Part shown: positions 22,850 to 33,997 of the stretch, piece after piece | Layout of the letters: each line of letters starts with the position of its first letter | Numbering within the stretch: position 1 is the first letter of the stretch | Source of the DNA: Eucalyptus grandis | Taxonomy: Eukaryota > Streptophyta > Magnoliopsida > Myrtales > Myrtaceae | DNA length: 64,000 nt | NCBI RefSeq assembly: GCF_016545825.1 | Contig: NC_052616.1 | Coordinates: 61,091,278-61,155,277 of the forward strand | Direction: 5' to 3' | Notes under the pieces: model-generated | Told to the model about the DNA's origin: nothing | Seen by the model: only the letters and a program-made list of their open reading frames with translations | Databases searched by the model: none | Program-made: the position numbers and the translations under genes

Positions 22850-23900
22850 ACCCATTTATAAGCCCTATAGCCCACTTATTTTGAACTCTTTATTTTGTAA
22901 ACCCATTATTTTGGTTTGCAAAATTTAGTATGACCCATTTTTATAATGTTGGGTTACTAAATGAATTTAGAACCCATTTTGAAAGGTTTACAAACATGAT
23001 ACCACTCGAATTGGAGATTGTAGAGTGTGAGTGATATCGGATGTGGTGTTTACAAAGCAAAGTCTTAATTGGACTTTGTCTTGAGGTGAAATCCAAAATT
23101 TGGTGGGGTCTGATCTTGCATTGAATAAAACATGCATTCCATGTTTGAGTCGGCAAGTCTATGATTTAGCTTGGATTTGTTTCAGTTGCTTAATTCTACT
23201 TGGTTTCATTCCAAGCAAGTGCAGTGAACCAGAATAAAACACGCATGTGGGTTATTCTGCTTGGTTATTACACTTTAAAGCAATCAACAGGAGAGTTAGG
23301 ATTTTGTCTTTATGAATTCTTTAAGCAAATCTTGTGAGATATTGTGAGATAACACTTCTGCATTCGCTTTGGGTGTAATCTAATATTGTAAAATATTTAA
23401 GTGATTAAGCATTACATTTATGATTTTCTGGACTCATAGTGAATTTATTTGTGGCCGACTCTCCTCAAAGAATAGCCATCAATATTCAGATTGAACCAAA
23501 TAATTATTCGGTGTCCTTATTGTTCATTTTGAACTTTCTCTAGTAATTTCCCCTCTTGTGTATCGAATTACAAAATTTGTTATTCTCCTTGTTATTTTGC
23601 ACCACCCACAACCGTTAAAAGAAAAAAAAAAAAAAAAAAAAGAAAAAAAGGAAGAAGTCATGCTCATTTACTTAATCATTAAAAGCGGATGAAAGATGAT
23701 TAGACTAAAGAAACTAGTCCGTAAAAAAAAGAAAAAAGAAGTGCCGTCTAAAATGTTGGTATAAAGACAAATCCAAGCGACGAAAGAACATCGACCACTA
23801 AAGTAGTTCACGAAGAACAAAGCAGTAAAGTAAATGTGCTAGAAAAGTAAGGTTTGAATCTAGGACAATGTCTTCCATGTGGGCTTTAGCTTTTGGTTTC
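22850..23900. repeat. Duplicated segment, block X copy (intact 'empty site' for block Z)
   Basis: Collinear with 32400-37860 once the insertions there are removed. Shared phrases include TTTGCAAACCCATTATT, CAAAGCAAAGTCTTAATTGG, CTGGACTCATAGTGAATTTA-like text and CTCCTTGTTATTT. Carries an A-rich tract at 23622-23650. No ORF of interest. Its value is that it shows what block Z looked like before transposons entered. Confidence 0.8.
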
Positions 23901-23905
23901 ATTAA

Positions 23906-24575
23906 TTAATCCACAAGATCCTCAACGCTTAATAACTTGGTTGACTTCCCAACTTTCTTCCTTAATTTGCCGACGATCGTCACTGCATCAACTCCTTTCC
24001 CTATCACCACCATCTCGTCTTCACGTTCTTCATCAAACTTCACGGATTCCACACCTGCAATGACATAGAAGCATTCTAAATTAGCTCTACGCAGATCCAT
24101 TACATAAAGATGTGGATATATAGTAGTAGTAAATAGCGTCCATGAAAAAATTGTTCTCTCTAAAAGCACTTTTATATTGTGTCAAAGATATATGCACAAA
24201 ACTAAAAGCTGTTACCACAAAAACCATCTTTACAGTACCAATTTGTGTAAAGAGTACTTCTTGTGAATAATGTTAAATACTTAAAATGCGATCATAATAT
24301 TTTTGGGGTTTAAATTGTGTAATGGGGTATCTTGATTACTATATACGATTTCTAGGGTTTGTCACCATCCGCTGTAGTTGCAATCTGAAATGCCCTGGTC
24401 CTGTATCTTTGGCCCTGCAAACCAAGCTTAATCACGATCTTCCTCTGCATAATGATGGAGAAAACTTAGAACATTGATTAGCAAATAATGAATTTACACA
24501 AACACAAAATAAAATAAATAAAAACTATCAACTATACTATTAGAATAAGTTAGTGCAAATACTAACCTTGGTCAT
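23906..24575 (-). CDS. HMA-fold protein B, all metal-site cysteines lost, three exons
   Basis: Predicted exons on the minus strand: 24575-24567 (ATGACCAAG), 24444-24366 and 24054-23906 (TAA); 237 nt, 78 aa; introns GT..AG. The fold is conserved: KRKIVIKL strand, helix YRTRAFQIATTADG, then VESVKFDEERE, DEMVVIGKGVDAV, LRKKVGKSTKLLSVED. The MxCxxC position reads LQGQRY and the protein has no cysteine at all, so it should not bind metal in the normal way. The ORF is nonetheless fully open. It is a sister of gene E. Possible roles are protein-binding or decoy-like use of the HMA fold, by analogy with integrated HMA domains of plant immune receptors; that part is inference. Confidence 0.8.
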
Positions 24576-24674
24576 GTCGTCTCTGCGATCTCTTTCTCTG
24601 CCAAAAAGACACGTCGAACGAAATGCTTATGCTCGGATGAACGAGGAAAAACAAAAGGGACCTCTGCAGTGCTG

Positions 24675-24682
24675 CTTAAATA
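24675..24682 (-). promoter_or_regulatory. TATA-like box of HMA B
   Basis: TATTTAAG on the minus strand, where sister gene E has TATATAAG. CGACGCGTT follows about 30 bp upstream at 24712-24720. The A-to-T change in the TATA core may weaken the promoter. Confidence 0.5.
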
Positions 24683-24699
24683 ATACGAACTCGGAAGTG

Positions 24700-25690
24700 C
24701 TTTTAAGATTTCGACGCGTTACAGCTAGTTAGCTGCTTCCCTAAGGCAAAATTCGTTCGTATGAATGTGCAGAATCTTCAATTCGACGTTCTCTACACCG
24801 TGGTCATGTGGCCTTTTGATTTGGTCCGGCTGAGAGCGGAAAGACTCGGTAGACTTCCGGTAATTAGCTGATTAATTTGAAGTTGACTCAAAAGAAGTCT
24901 CCTTAGTTAGAGCTTCATGTACTACAGCAAGACGTCCATTGCATAATGGCATAGCTAGAGCATTTCATGGAGACCGGCTTGCATTGACATCTCGAGATCC
25001 TTGAATGCCAAGTCTGAGTAATTTCAGCTAACGTAACTGTTGGACGATGCCAATTATGATGTTGATAGAGTATGCTGATGTTCCCTTGGAGCTGGATTTG
25101 ATGTCGGGAGGACTTGATTAGGAAATTTGTAAAAGTGGGATCTGATCAGACAAATAGAAAGTATCTAAAATTAACTAGAAAAAGTTGTGAAAGCACATGG
25201 ACAAAAAGTAATTCCTTTTGACCCAATCACATATTACGTGGATTCCCCATATGCAATAGATAGTATTGGTGCAATGTGAAATTGTAGTATGATTAAAGCA
25301 ACGAAGACTTAATTTCATATTTTTAAAAGAGGACTAAGACCTTCACTAGTGCGTTGGCTTAATCAAGCTCGTTGACAAGTTGTGCGGACTATATTCTCGA
25401 TCGTCAGCCTTTTCGGCTAGAATTCTTGCGAATTCACGACCATCTCACGACCTTCTATATAACTATGACTTATTCCCATGGAGCAAACTTTCCCGAGCAA
25501 GAATTTCTGAAAGACATGAAGTGGAGAGGGGGGAATTGGGTGTACTTAGCGAAACATTGTTAGGTGCAATCCAACAGGTGTATCTGGACTCGTAGCCCTT
25601 AGATCATGTGGAAAGATAAACGGATGCGCCAGGTGCAGTGGGCCCGAGCTCCCATCGGGTCGTCCACATCATCTAATGGTGCCGGTGAGT
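24700..25690 (-). repeat. HMA upstream-flank repeat (block X copy)
   Basis: Closely matches 40100-41060 upstream of gene E, and more loosely 28060-28450 and 55200-55600 upstream of C and F. Shared phrases: TTAGCTGCTTCCCTAAGGCA, GACGTTCTCTAC, TTTGATTTGGTCCG, AAAGTTGACT (contains the W-box core TTGAC). No gene. Confidence 0.7.
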
Positions 25691-25935
25691 TTGGGCTCGC
25701 CACATCGGGATCGTGCAAGTTTTCCATACGTAACCTAATAAATAAAGAGAGACAATAATGGTTTAAGTGTTATGGATTCACTTTTTTCAAGACAATTACT
25801 TTGTTGTTGGAAAACATGTTTCATGAAAGAATTTTCTCCGACCATCTGGATTAATTTATAATAATTGGACTTTTCTAGCGAAGATTATTTATCATAATCT
25901 TGAGGTACAATCGGTTCTCTGCACTTCTTCCACTT

Positions 25936-26641
25936 AGGAATGGGTATAGTTCGGGCGATTTTGATGATCCATAGCTTGAACCAAGAGTTGAACGAAAGGG
26001 GTCAGTTTTTGAAAATTTGGAACCGAGCAACAAACTAGACTTACCCTAAAATTGTTAACAACCTCCCCTTATTATTAATTTTTTCTTCAATACTATATTT
26101 CAATTCACTTGTAATTCACAATTTATGTTAGTTTGATTCACATTTTAGATAGTGAGAGCCACGACCCAAAGAGCGAGAGAGACGGAGCAATGGCTAGAGA
26201 ATAAAGAGACACAGAGAGATGAGATTGAGAGTGAGAGGCAAAAATGGAAGAAATAAAATAAAAGGCAAGAGCAAAGTGAGAGTTAGGGTTTTGATATTTA
26301 ATTGTAAAATTGCGAACTTTATCTAGATTGCAAAGAGATGGCTATGACCTCGAGGCTGGGCATGTCATCTTGGCAAATGCATATGTCTTCGTGGGACTTT
26401 CGTTATTGTAAAGTTACTATCTATAATTTTCTAAGAAAGAAATTGATGAGCCATTCAAAGTTGATCCAGGATTCAGCTATACCCGAGAATTGAAACCGAC
26501 CGATTTAAACTTGATTGGTTCCCAGGTTTTAAGCCCATGAACTCACCTTGCTGTCCTAGGAACCAGCCTCAAACAACACCAGCAAGGCTGGTTTTGTCTG
26601 GTTTCTAGATTTAACAGGCACTGCCGCACCCCCACCCCTAA
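25936..26641. mobile_element. Dispersed TIR-like repeat in the 3' flank of HMA C
   Basis: Begins TAGGAATGGGTA and ends CACCCCTA, short inverted termini typical in style of hAT-like non-autonomous elements. Internal GAGAGAC-rich tract (26170-26250). Related copies lie at about 28550-29255, 55764-56431 and 59684-60390, each on the 3' side of an HMA gene, so the element probably spread with the gene by duplication. Target duplications are not clear. Confidence 0.4.
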
Positions 26642-26933
26642 TACTAATAATTTCTGTGAGCCGGACTTTGACATATAACAAGTATTAAATAAATATAGGG
26701 CAGATAAGAAGCAGTTACTAAACAAATTCAGGAACTCGATTAGTCAATGTACGAGGGTAAACTACAAGTACATCAGACTGAACTTTTTCTACAATAGGAA
26801 AAATAAGAATTTGCAAGGAAAGAAGTAAGCAAATCTACGTGACAACCGAGTGTAATATGTGCTTAGAATATCATTTTAAAATCTCTTGAGCTGTGTATAT
26901 TCTGTCTCGTTTTCTAGCTTTAGGCTTCGTCGA

Positions 26934-27330
26934 TTAATCCTCAACGCTTATCAGCCTTCTCTTCCCAACCTTCTTCCTCGACGCGCCCACAATCTCCACA
27001 GCATCAACTCCTCTCCCTATCACCATCAAACCCCACGAATTCCGCACCTGCAAGTACAACGATAAAAGACCAGATTAATCCCAGTTACTTGCATCATCAT
27101 GCACCACAAAGTGCACCAAAGGACGACCGGTTCGGTTCGGGTCTGCTTTTGCAAGAGAAGCATTAGGAACTCGGATTAATTTGGAAAGCAACCGAGCCAG
27201 AGAGCGACTGAGAATTCCCAAATATATCAAATGCAAAAATACATGGAATGCGAGGTTTATGTGGTGCAGGGATAATGAATCACCATGTGCTCGAGCAGCG
27301 ATCTGCGATGCCTTGGTCTCGCACAAGTGC
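26934..27330 (-). pseudogene. HMA C pseudogene
   Basis: Last exon 27047-26934 is recognisable (EFVGF..., then RKKVG, then SVED with TAA in register) but lacks 23 nt relative to gene D between GFD and the GRGVDAV region, which shifts the frame. Upstream, only the end of exon 2 survives (TKASQIAARAHG, about 27294-27330). It is joined directly to 5'-UTR/promoter-like sequence (AGCTCGAGCTAAG), so exon 1, intron 1 and the metal-binding motif are deleted. Two independent lesions make it a dead copy. A TATAAATA remains at 27377-27384, but the upstream CGACGCG element is altered to CGACGCATT. Confidence 0.85.
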
Positions 27331-27389
27331 TTAGCTCGAGCTATGAGTGATGAAAGTGAGAGCTTTCTTGGCGACTTATTTATACGCCA

Positions 27390-28545
27390 AGCACATCACC
27401 CAAATGCTCCATTGCTTCAGGACCTCGACGCATTACAGATCTTCGCTTTGGCGCTATTTCCACGAACGTGACCGTCACTCTCACGCCATTGCTAGGAAGC
27501 TGCGATGTGGGATGTACGCCACGTGGAGTGGACTTTAGTCCTGGTCAATGCTTGGTTTCGGGCTGAAATTTATTTAAGGTAATCCCATTATTTTAACTTG
27601 AAATGCCTCTAGCCAACAGGTTCTTTTGATCAATATCTCTCCTCTTCGGATAACTTGGGATTGCATGCAGGTTTGCATTGATGTGTCGCGTTCATTAGCT
27701 GTCATTTCCATCGTTTTGACCCAAAATTTCGGTGCGTGTCAGGAGTTTTTGCAAGTGCCATTTAATTAGTATTTAATAAGAAGGACTATGACATTCATAG
27801 AGCCGTCCAATACATGCTCTAAAGTCATGGAATTAGATTTAGAGGTCTCAAGCTTGATTCCAATTAGAATTGGTCTCAAAATTGTAGTCAATATATCGGA
27901 TGCAAAATGCGTTCTATGAGTCAATTATCAAAGTGCACTCATGGTCAAAGTCAGAAGCATAAGTAAGAGTAATGTATACATATTTTTCATGACTCATTTG
28001 TGACGGCTGCCGTCAGCAATTTGTGACAAAAAATGGAGGTCTATGAACTTGGAGATATTTGTACAGCTATATAGCTGCTTCCCTAAGGCAAATTCGTATC
28101 TATTAGTGCACAAAATCATTCAATTGACGTTCTCTACATGATCGTCATGTGCCCTTTGATTTGGTCCGATTGAGAGCGTTAAGACTCGGCGAACTTCCGT
28201 TAGTCGGCTGATTAATTTAAAGTTGACTTAAGAAAAAGTCTTCTAAGCGAAAGCTTCACGTGCACCCACAAGACGTCCTTCTCAAAATGATATAGCTGGA
28301 GCATTCCATGGGGATGGGAACCTGGACTCAAATTACGACATCGTGTTTATTAAATCCAACCAAATTCAACTAATGTGGCCGTTGGACAAGGCCAAAATAT
28401 GACGTGGATGGTATATCCGGATGCCTACTTGGACGTGGGCGAGAAAATTATTTTGTAGCTGGAAAACATTTTAATCAAAAAACTTCTTTACATCATTTGG
28501 GTTTTATATCCTTGGTGAATGTCTAGTATATGAAGTTATTTTATG
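27390..28545 (-). repeat. Upstream flank of HMA C, duplicated at 54560-55730
   Basis: Strongly collinear with block Y (for example TTTGGCGCTATTTCCACGAA and TGGGATGTACGCCACGTGGA in both). The latter contains a CACGTG G-box. No ORF of interest. Confidence 0.75.
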
Positions 28546-28549
28546 GATG

Positions 28550-28765
28550 ATTATCTCGATCTGAAGTGAATATGATCTGGGTTATCTTGTTATAGAGGCT
28601 GGTTCAAGAAAATCTGGAATCGGACAAATTGGGAACCATCCTGCCTTATTTTTTTCATCTATAACTCCCTATTTAAATTAGTTTGTAATTCTCAATTTAT
28701 GTTAGTAATTAATAACTTTAAATGCCAATCTATCTTGAGTCCGCATCCGAGACAGCAGGAGACCG

Positions 28766-28810
<45 letters not shown>

Positions 28811-29255
28811 GGGACAGGAGGAAGAAAAACAAAAGAAAGAGTGAAGTAAGAGCTAGGAGTTTGACTTTTAAATTTGTACGGTAAATTATATTTTGATTAA
28901 AAAGAGAAGGATGTGAGCTCAGGCTGTGCATGTAATCTAAATCAATTTCAAGTCTCTAGAGCCTCTTATGATTTTAAAATTGTTAAACTTGTTAGAATTT
29001 TTCTCTAATAAAAACTTGCTAATCGGTTTAAGATGGATTTTGCCATGAAACCGATCTGATAAGTTTTATCCCAAGTAAAACCAGTAGATTTAAGGCTCAA
29101 CTCTAGACCTGAACTCAACTGAACCTGGTCAATTCCAAGGTTTTCAACACATGAGCTTACTATGTTGTCTAGAGAATCAGCCTTGAACTGGATTGGCAAG
29201 GCCGGTTTTGACCAATTTCCGAATTAAACGGACACATGTTACTCACCCTTACTTT
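28550..29255. mobile_element. Dispersed TIR-like repeat in the 3' flank of HMA D
   Basis: Related to 55764-56431, with the same internal GAGAC..GTACAGAGAG tract. Ends near ACTCACCCTTA. The left end is more eroded than in the copy at 59684. Confidence 0.35.
28769..28808. repeat. (AG)n microsatellite
   Basis: Twenty AG units. The duplicate in block Y (55963-55980) has about nine, showing length change since the duplication. Confidence 0.95.
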
Positions 29256-29589
29256 TACTTTATAATTTTTGTGAGTTAATCTATGCCTGGTAACAAGTAA
29301 TTAATAGATATAGGAAAGACAACAGATAATCAATAATCAAACTGTGTTACTCAATTATTCAAAGCATGAGGGCAAACTACAAGCACATATGATTTTTAAC
29401 AGCATGCATGCATGAATAACAAAAAATGTAATTGACAGTCCAAGAACATATATATCTGGCTACACTTTTTCTATAGGAAGAATGAGAATCTGCGTGGAAA
29501 GAAGTAATCAAATCCATGTGAACATCAAGGGCGATATGTGCGTAATAGAAAATCCTGAAATCTTCCGAACTCTGTATGTCCGTCTCGTT

Positions 29590-30083
29590 CTAAGCTTTAG
29601 GCTCCGTCACATCATCCTCAACGCTTATCAGACTCGTCTTCCCAACCTTCTTCCTCAATGCTCCCACAATCTTCACAGCATCAACTCCTTTCCCTGTCAC
29701 GACCAATTCGTCCTGACGCTTCTCGTCGAACCCCACGAATTCCGCACCTGCGAGCACAACGAGGAAAGGTCAGATCAATCCCAGTTCTTTGCATTAGGCA
29801 CCACAAAATGCACCGAAAGACGACTGATTCAGTTCGGTTTGTTTCCGTATTTTGGCAGTAGTGAAAGAGAGATTTTAGAAACTCGGACTAACTCACAAAA
29901 CAACTGGGCCAAAGGGCGAATGAGAATTGCGAAGTATATCAACATGCATCGTGTCTATCTACAAAGGAAAACAAAGAGAAAGAGGTGTAGGGATAAGAAA
30001 TCACCATCTGCTTGAGTAGCGATCTGCAATGCCTTGGTCCTGCACTTCCCGCAATTCATCTCTACCTTCATCACGATCTTCAT
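29590..30083 (-). CDS. HMA-domain protein D, metal site intact, start in old exon 2
   Basis: Predicted coding exons on the minus strand: 30083-30005 and 29747-29590 (TAG); 237 nt, 78 aa; GT..AG intron. Protein starts MKIVMKVEMNCGKCRTKALQ: beta strand, intact MNCGKC metal motif at residues 9-14, helix. It then has EFVGFDEKRQDELVVTGKGV, RKKVGKTSLISVEDD and a TEPKA tail, with no CaaX. The position of the ancestral ATGACCAAG first exon reads AGCACGAAG before a GTCTGT donor, so the start codon is lost and the first in-frame ATG is the first codon after the acceptor. The old exon 1 would then be 5' UTR. Retention of an open frame argues that this start works. Closest relative is gene G. Confidence 0.8.
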
Positions 30084-30291
30084 CTGGAAACGACGGGAAA
30101 TAAAAGAGGACAAGACCACATTAGACACAGATACAACAGAACAGATCTCACTGCAATAGCAAAGTATGCACAGACCTTCGTGCTGTCTCTCTCGCTGGGA
30201 TTCTTCAGATCGAATTTGGCTGAGTGAAGACACCCGCGAGAGCTTGGCTCGAGTAGTTATGAGTGATGAAAACGAGAGGTCTTGCGCCCCG

Positions 30292-30301
30292 CTTATATAT
30301 A
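30292..30301 (-). promoter_or_regulatory. TATA box of HMA D
   Basis: TATATATAAG on the minus strand, about 210 bp upstream of the predicted ATG. The related upstream element reads TTGACGCGG at 30341-30349. Confidence 0.6.
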
Positions 30302-30539
30302 CGCGAGCAGATCACGCAAATACTCCATTGCTTCAAGACCTTGACGCGGACAGCTCTTTGTCTTCGTCGTGAAGGCTCTTCTTTTGTTTTTTTCCCTCTT
30401 CTTTCAAAGAACAGTGTGAACGAGATCGTCACTATGATGCTACTGCACCCGTAAGGAGATTGTGACTCCACTTCGACGCCATTACCGCGAAGTAGCACAA
30501 GACGCTCGACGTGGCTGGCTGCACGCTACGTGGAGTTGA

Positions 30540-32390
30540 CTTCAATGCTGGCTATTTAGGATTGGATGCAAAGGTTGACCCAAGATTTTTGGTGCGTCTA
30601 GGGGTCTTGGCATGTGCCATTGATCTTAGTATTAATAAGAAGGTTCTAGACTACCATAGAACGCGTCCAATACGGGTTCTAAAGCCATGAATTACATAAA
30701 TTCTCTCTTTGCCCATTTGACATTTTTGCCACTCTTTACATATCAAGACTAAGTGCGCACGTGCATAACATCATAATCAAAGGTCTCGAGCTTGATCCAA
30801 TAAAATTGATACTGACATTTTAGTTAATATATCGGATAAATATGTACTGATAAGAATAATGTGTACATATATTTCACAACTCTTTTATTACCATGTACGT
30901 ACTAGCACAAGAGCACACGCATATGCATTTAAAACAATCATTGAGATAAGCACACAGATTGATAAATTTGTTCTGTTGATTGTCGATGAATCAAATCGTA
31001 TTTGGGAAAGAGATTTAAATTACAATCGGAATATATGAGTGATTTAGAGGATTATATATATGTTTAATACATGAATTTTCTTAAAATACAAATCCGTCCA
31101 TCATTCATTTATACGCGGACATGGACTTGTAGGGTATGGAATATCTATGTGAAGGTTTGATATTGAAAACGTTGCTGGGGTTTGCTCTAAGTGTGATAGG
31201 CAAGAAGGGGGCTCATTTATGTATGTGCACCAAAAGAAAGTGAAAAAAGAAATGATAATTTGATTTGAGTTATTTTAGCTAATGAAAGTACATCATCTCA
31301 GAATGAGAATAATTCATTAAAATTGAATCATAAGATGGCATCTATATTTACGCATCTTTACTACCATTTTATTTACTATTAAGTATCATAGTGTTATAAG
31401 ACTAACACAGAAAATATCATATCTTGAAATTTAAGTCAATGTGAAATCACCGTGAAATAAATGAAAAACAATAAAAGACACAAATTTATATAATTCGATC
31501 TGAGTGTCGGTACCTGTATTCATAAATAGAGCGAATAATGATAAATAATCTACTATAATTAGAAAATTAAAGTTATAATTACTTACGCGTTCGAGTGTTT
31601 CAATTAACATGTTTACATGTAAATAATTCAATGGAATGTAAAGCTCATCGTACGGCTGTCGAACACAACGTTCGCTTCGTTTGCTTTGCGTTCGTCTTTG
31701 TGCGGCTATGTCGAGAGCTCACCGTGTGGCTTCTTCTTCAATGAAGAAAAGAAACCCACGATTTCTGTTTCTTTTTTTATATGCGGCTACTGCAGGCAAG
31801 AAGGAAAAAGCAAAACCCTTGTTTTTACTTGCCTTTCCTCAGACTTCCCTTGGCCCACACGTACATGTATATATTTATATATACGTTTCTTTTGCACATG
31901 TCCAAAGAAATTGTCTACGCAATATAAATAAAGCCCAAGAAGTCAAACCGGTCGAAGATAAAATATCAACTTCCTTCGCCCGAGTAATCTAGATTTGCGC
32001 AAGATTAAAAGATGCACACCATATTTTGAACAAATCAAAAACTTCAAATCGATGGAATTTTGTACTTAGCTTGAAATCGAAACATAACTTAAAAAAATAT
32101 CATATTTATTCATCTAATAATGGGCAAGAAAATTCTTTACTCATTTCCCTAAAGGGAAAATCCATATGATATTATCACTATGACATCAATATCTTGAACC
32201 GTTATTGACACATAAATTTTGATTATCATATATAATCATATATCGTATAAGGAAATTAGGAGTTGACCCGACCTCTATATAAAATATTATTTTAAGCTTA
32301 GTTAGCATTGACATAATAGATATTGGGAACATCTTTTTGTTAGTTATATTATGACCACATAAATCGCATTTTAGTCGATCCAATCATAAA
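30540..32390. other. Upstream flank of HMA D and AT-rich intergenic DNA
   Basis: The first part (30590-31090) is duplicated at 57700-59100 in block Y. The remainder has no recognisable gene. ORFs at 31680-31990 lack protein features. I see nothing further I can support. Confidence 0.5.
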
Positions 32391-32399
32391 CTGTTTTAT

Positions 32400-32637
32400 G
32401 ACCCATTTGCAACCCTATAACCCACTTATTTTGACCTCTTTATTTTGCAAACCCATTATTCTCATCCGCAAAGTTTAGTATAACCCTTCTAAATAATGTT
32501 GATAAATGAATTTCGAACCCATTTTGATAGATTTACAAACATGACACCACCTGAATGGGAGATTGTAGCTCTACCAGTAGAGTGCAAGTCATATCAGATG
32601 CGGCGTTTATCAAGCAAAGTCTTAATTGGACTTTCTC
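32400..32637. repeat. Block Z duplicate, leftmost piece
   Basis: Matches 22860-23070 (AACCCACTTATTTTGA, TTTGCAAACCCATTATT, AAGCAAAGTCTTAATTGG). Interrupted at 32637 by MULE A. The sequence resumes at 33826. Confidence 0.8.
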
Positions 32638-33816
32638 GGGAAAAGTACCAAAAAAGTCATAAACTTATTGCATTGGTACCAATTCAGTCATAAACTTTTC
32701 AATTGGACCAATTCAGTCCTAAACCTTTTTATATCGGTACCAATTCAGTCCATCCGGCCAATTTTGGCCTGCCAATGCTAACGTGGATATCGGCCAGTGA
32801 CCGGACACTTACGTGGCAATTTTTTCAATAATTTTTTTGAATTTTTTCCTTTTTCTTTTCTTCCTTCTTCCTCCTTGGACTATTCCGGCGGTGCTTGGCA
32901 AGCCTCAATGAGGCTTGCCGGCCACTGGGCAAGGGCCTTGAAGCCCTCGCCTGCCATTGGCGAGGATCGCGGCCCTTGCTCGGCCTCTCCTAAGGTCATA
33001 GGTGAGGCGGCTTCACGCAGATCTAGGTGAGGCCAACCTCACCTTGGCCTTGCCGCGGGCGAAGGCGGCCTCACTTGCGGCTGGCAAGACCAACATGACC
33101 CTTGCCAGGCCTTGCTGTGGGCAAAGGTGGCCATCGCTTGCGGCAAGGCCGGGGGAGGCCGGCCTCGCCCAGATCCAGTGAGGCCAAGCGAGGGCCGTGA
33201 AGTCCTCGCCAGCCGTCGGCGGGTCGCGGCCCTCATGGGCGGTTGGCGAGGGCTTCATGGCCCTCACTCGGCCTTGCCATGGCCTTGCTGTAGGCAAACG
33301 CAGCCATCGCCTGCGACAAGGCCAGGGGGAGGCTGGCCTCACCCAGATCTGAGTGAGGCCAAGTGAGGGCCGTGAAGTCCTTGCCAGCTGCCGGCGAGGG
33401 TCGCGGCCCTTGCCCGGCCTCACCCACGGCCTTGGGAGGCCGGGTGAGGGCCGCGACTCTTCTTGGCCGGCTGCGAGGCGAGGGCTTTGAGGTCCTCGCC
33501 CGGTGGCTGGCGAGCCTCATCAAAGGCTTGTCGGCCATCGCCGGGAACAGTCAAGGAGGAAGGAAGGAAAAAAGAAAGGAAAAGGAAAGAAAAAGGAAAA
33601 AATTCAAAAAAATTCAAAAAAAAAATTATTAAAAAAACTGCCACGTCAGTGTCTGGTCATCGGCTGATGTCCATGTTAGCACCAACAAGCCAAAATTGAC
33701 CGAATGGACTGAATTGGTACCGATGTAAAAAGGTTTAGGACTGAATTGGTCTAATTGAAAAGTTTAGGACTGAATTGGTACCAATGCAATATGCTTAACA
33801 CTTTTTGGTACTTTTC
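32638..33816. mobile_element. MULE A: Mutator-like non-autonomous element with about 185-bp TIRs
   Basis: The left arm (32638-32825, starting GGGAAAAGTACC) and right arm (33635-33816) are long inverted repeats. The 9-bp flanks GACTTTCTC (32629-32637) and GACTTTGTC (33817-33825) are a target duplication with one mismatch. The length is typical of MULEs, and the uninterrupted block X sequence (GGACTTTGTCTTGAGG near 23070) confirms the empty site. The TIRs contain tandem GGTACCAATTCAGTCC-type repeats. The core (32885-33550) is very GC-rich, made of GGCGAGG/CCTCGCC words, with a pyrimidine tract on its left and a purine tract on its right. Overlapping ORFs of up to 136 codons in both strands reflect composition. 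No transposase. Confidence 0.85.
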
Positions 33817-33997
33817 GACTTTGTCTCCAACCAAATTAGGTGAAGTCCAAAATTTGGAGTCGATCTTGCATTGAATAAATGATGCATTCCATGTTTGAGT
33901 AAGCAAGGCTATGATTTCCCTTGGATTTGTTTTAGTTGCTTAATCATTCTTGATTTCAAATTCTAGGCAAGTGAAGTGAACCAGAATAAAAAGCATG

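Noticed and set aside
29482..30015. Plus-strand ORF of 177 codons
   Set aside because: It is antisense to HMA gene D exons and intron. The HMA reading on the minus strand has domain and splice support. The similar plus-strand ORF at 56829-57035 is the same shadow over gene G.
31681..31992. ORF of 103 codons with a methionine-rich start
   Set aside because: No recognisable domain, no supporting neighbours and a hydrophobic/Tyr-rich low-complexity end. Not called.
32797..33644. Overlapping Ala/Arg/Pro-rich ORFs of up to 136 codons on both strands
   Set aside because: They lie inside the GC-rich core of MULE A, overlap in many frames, and have no domain or start context. Low stop frequency from GC-rich composition explains them.
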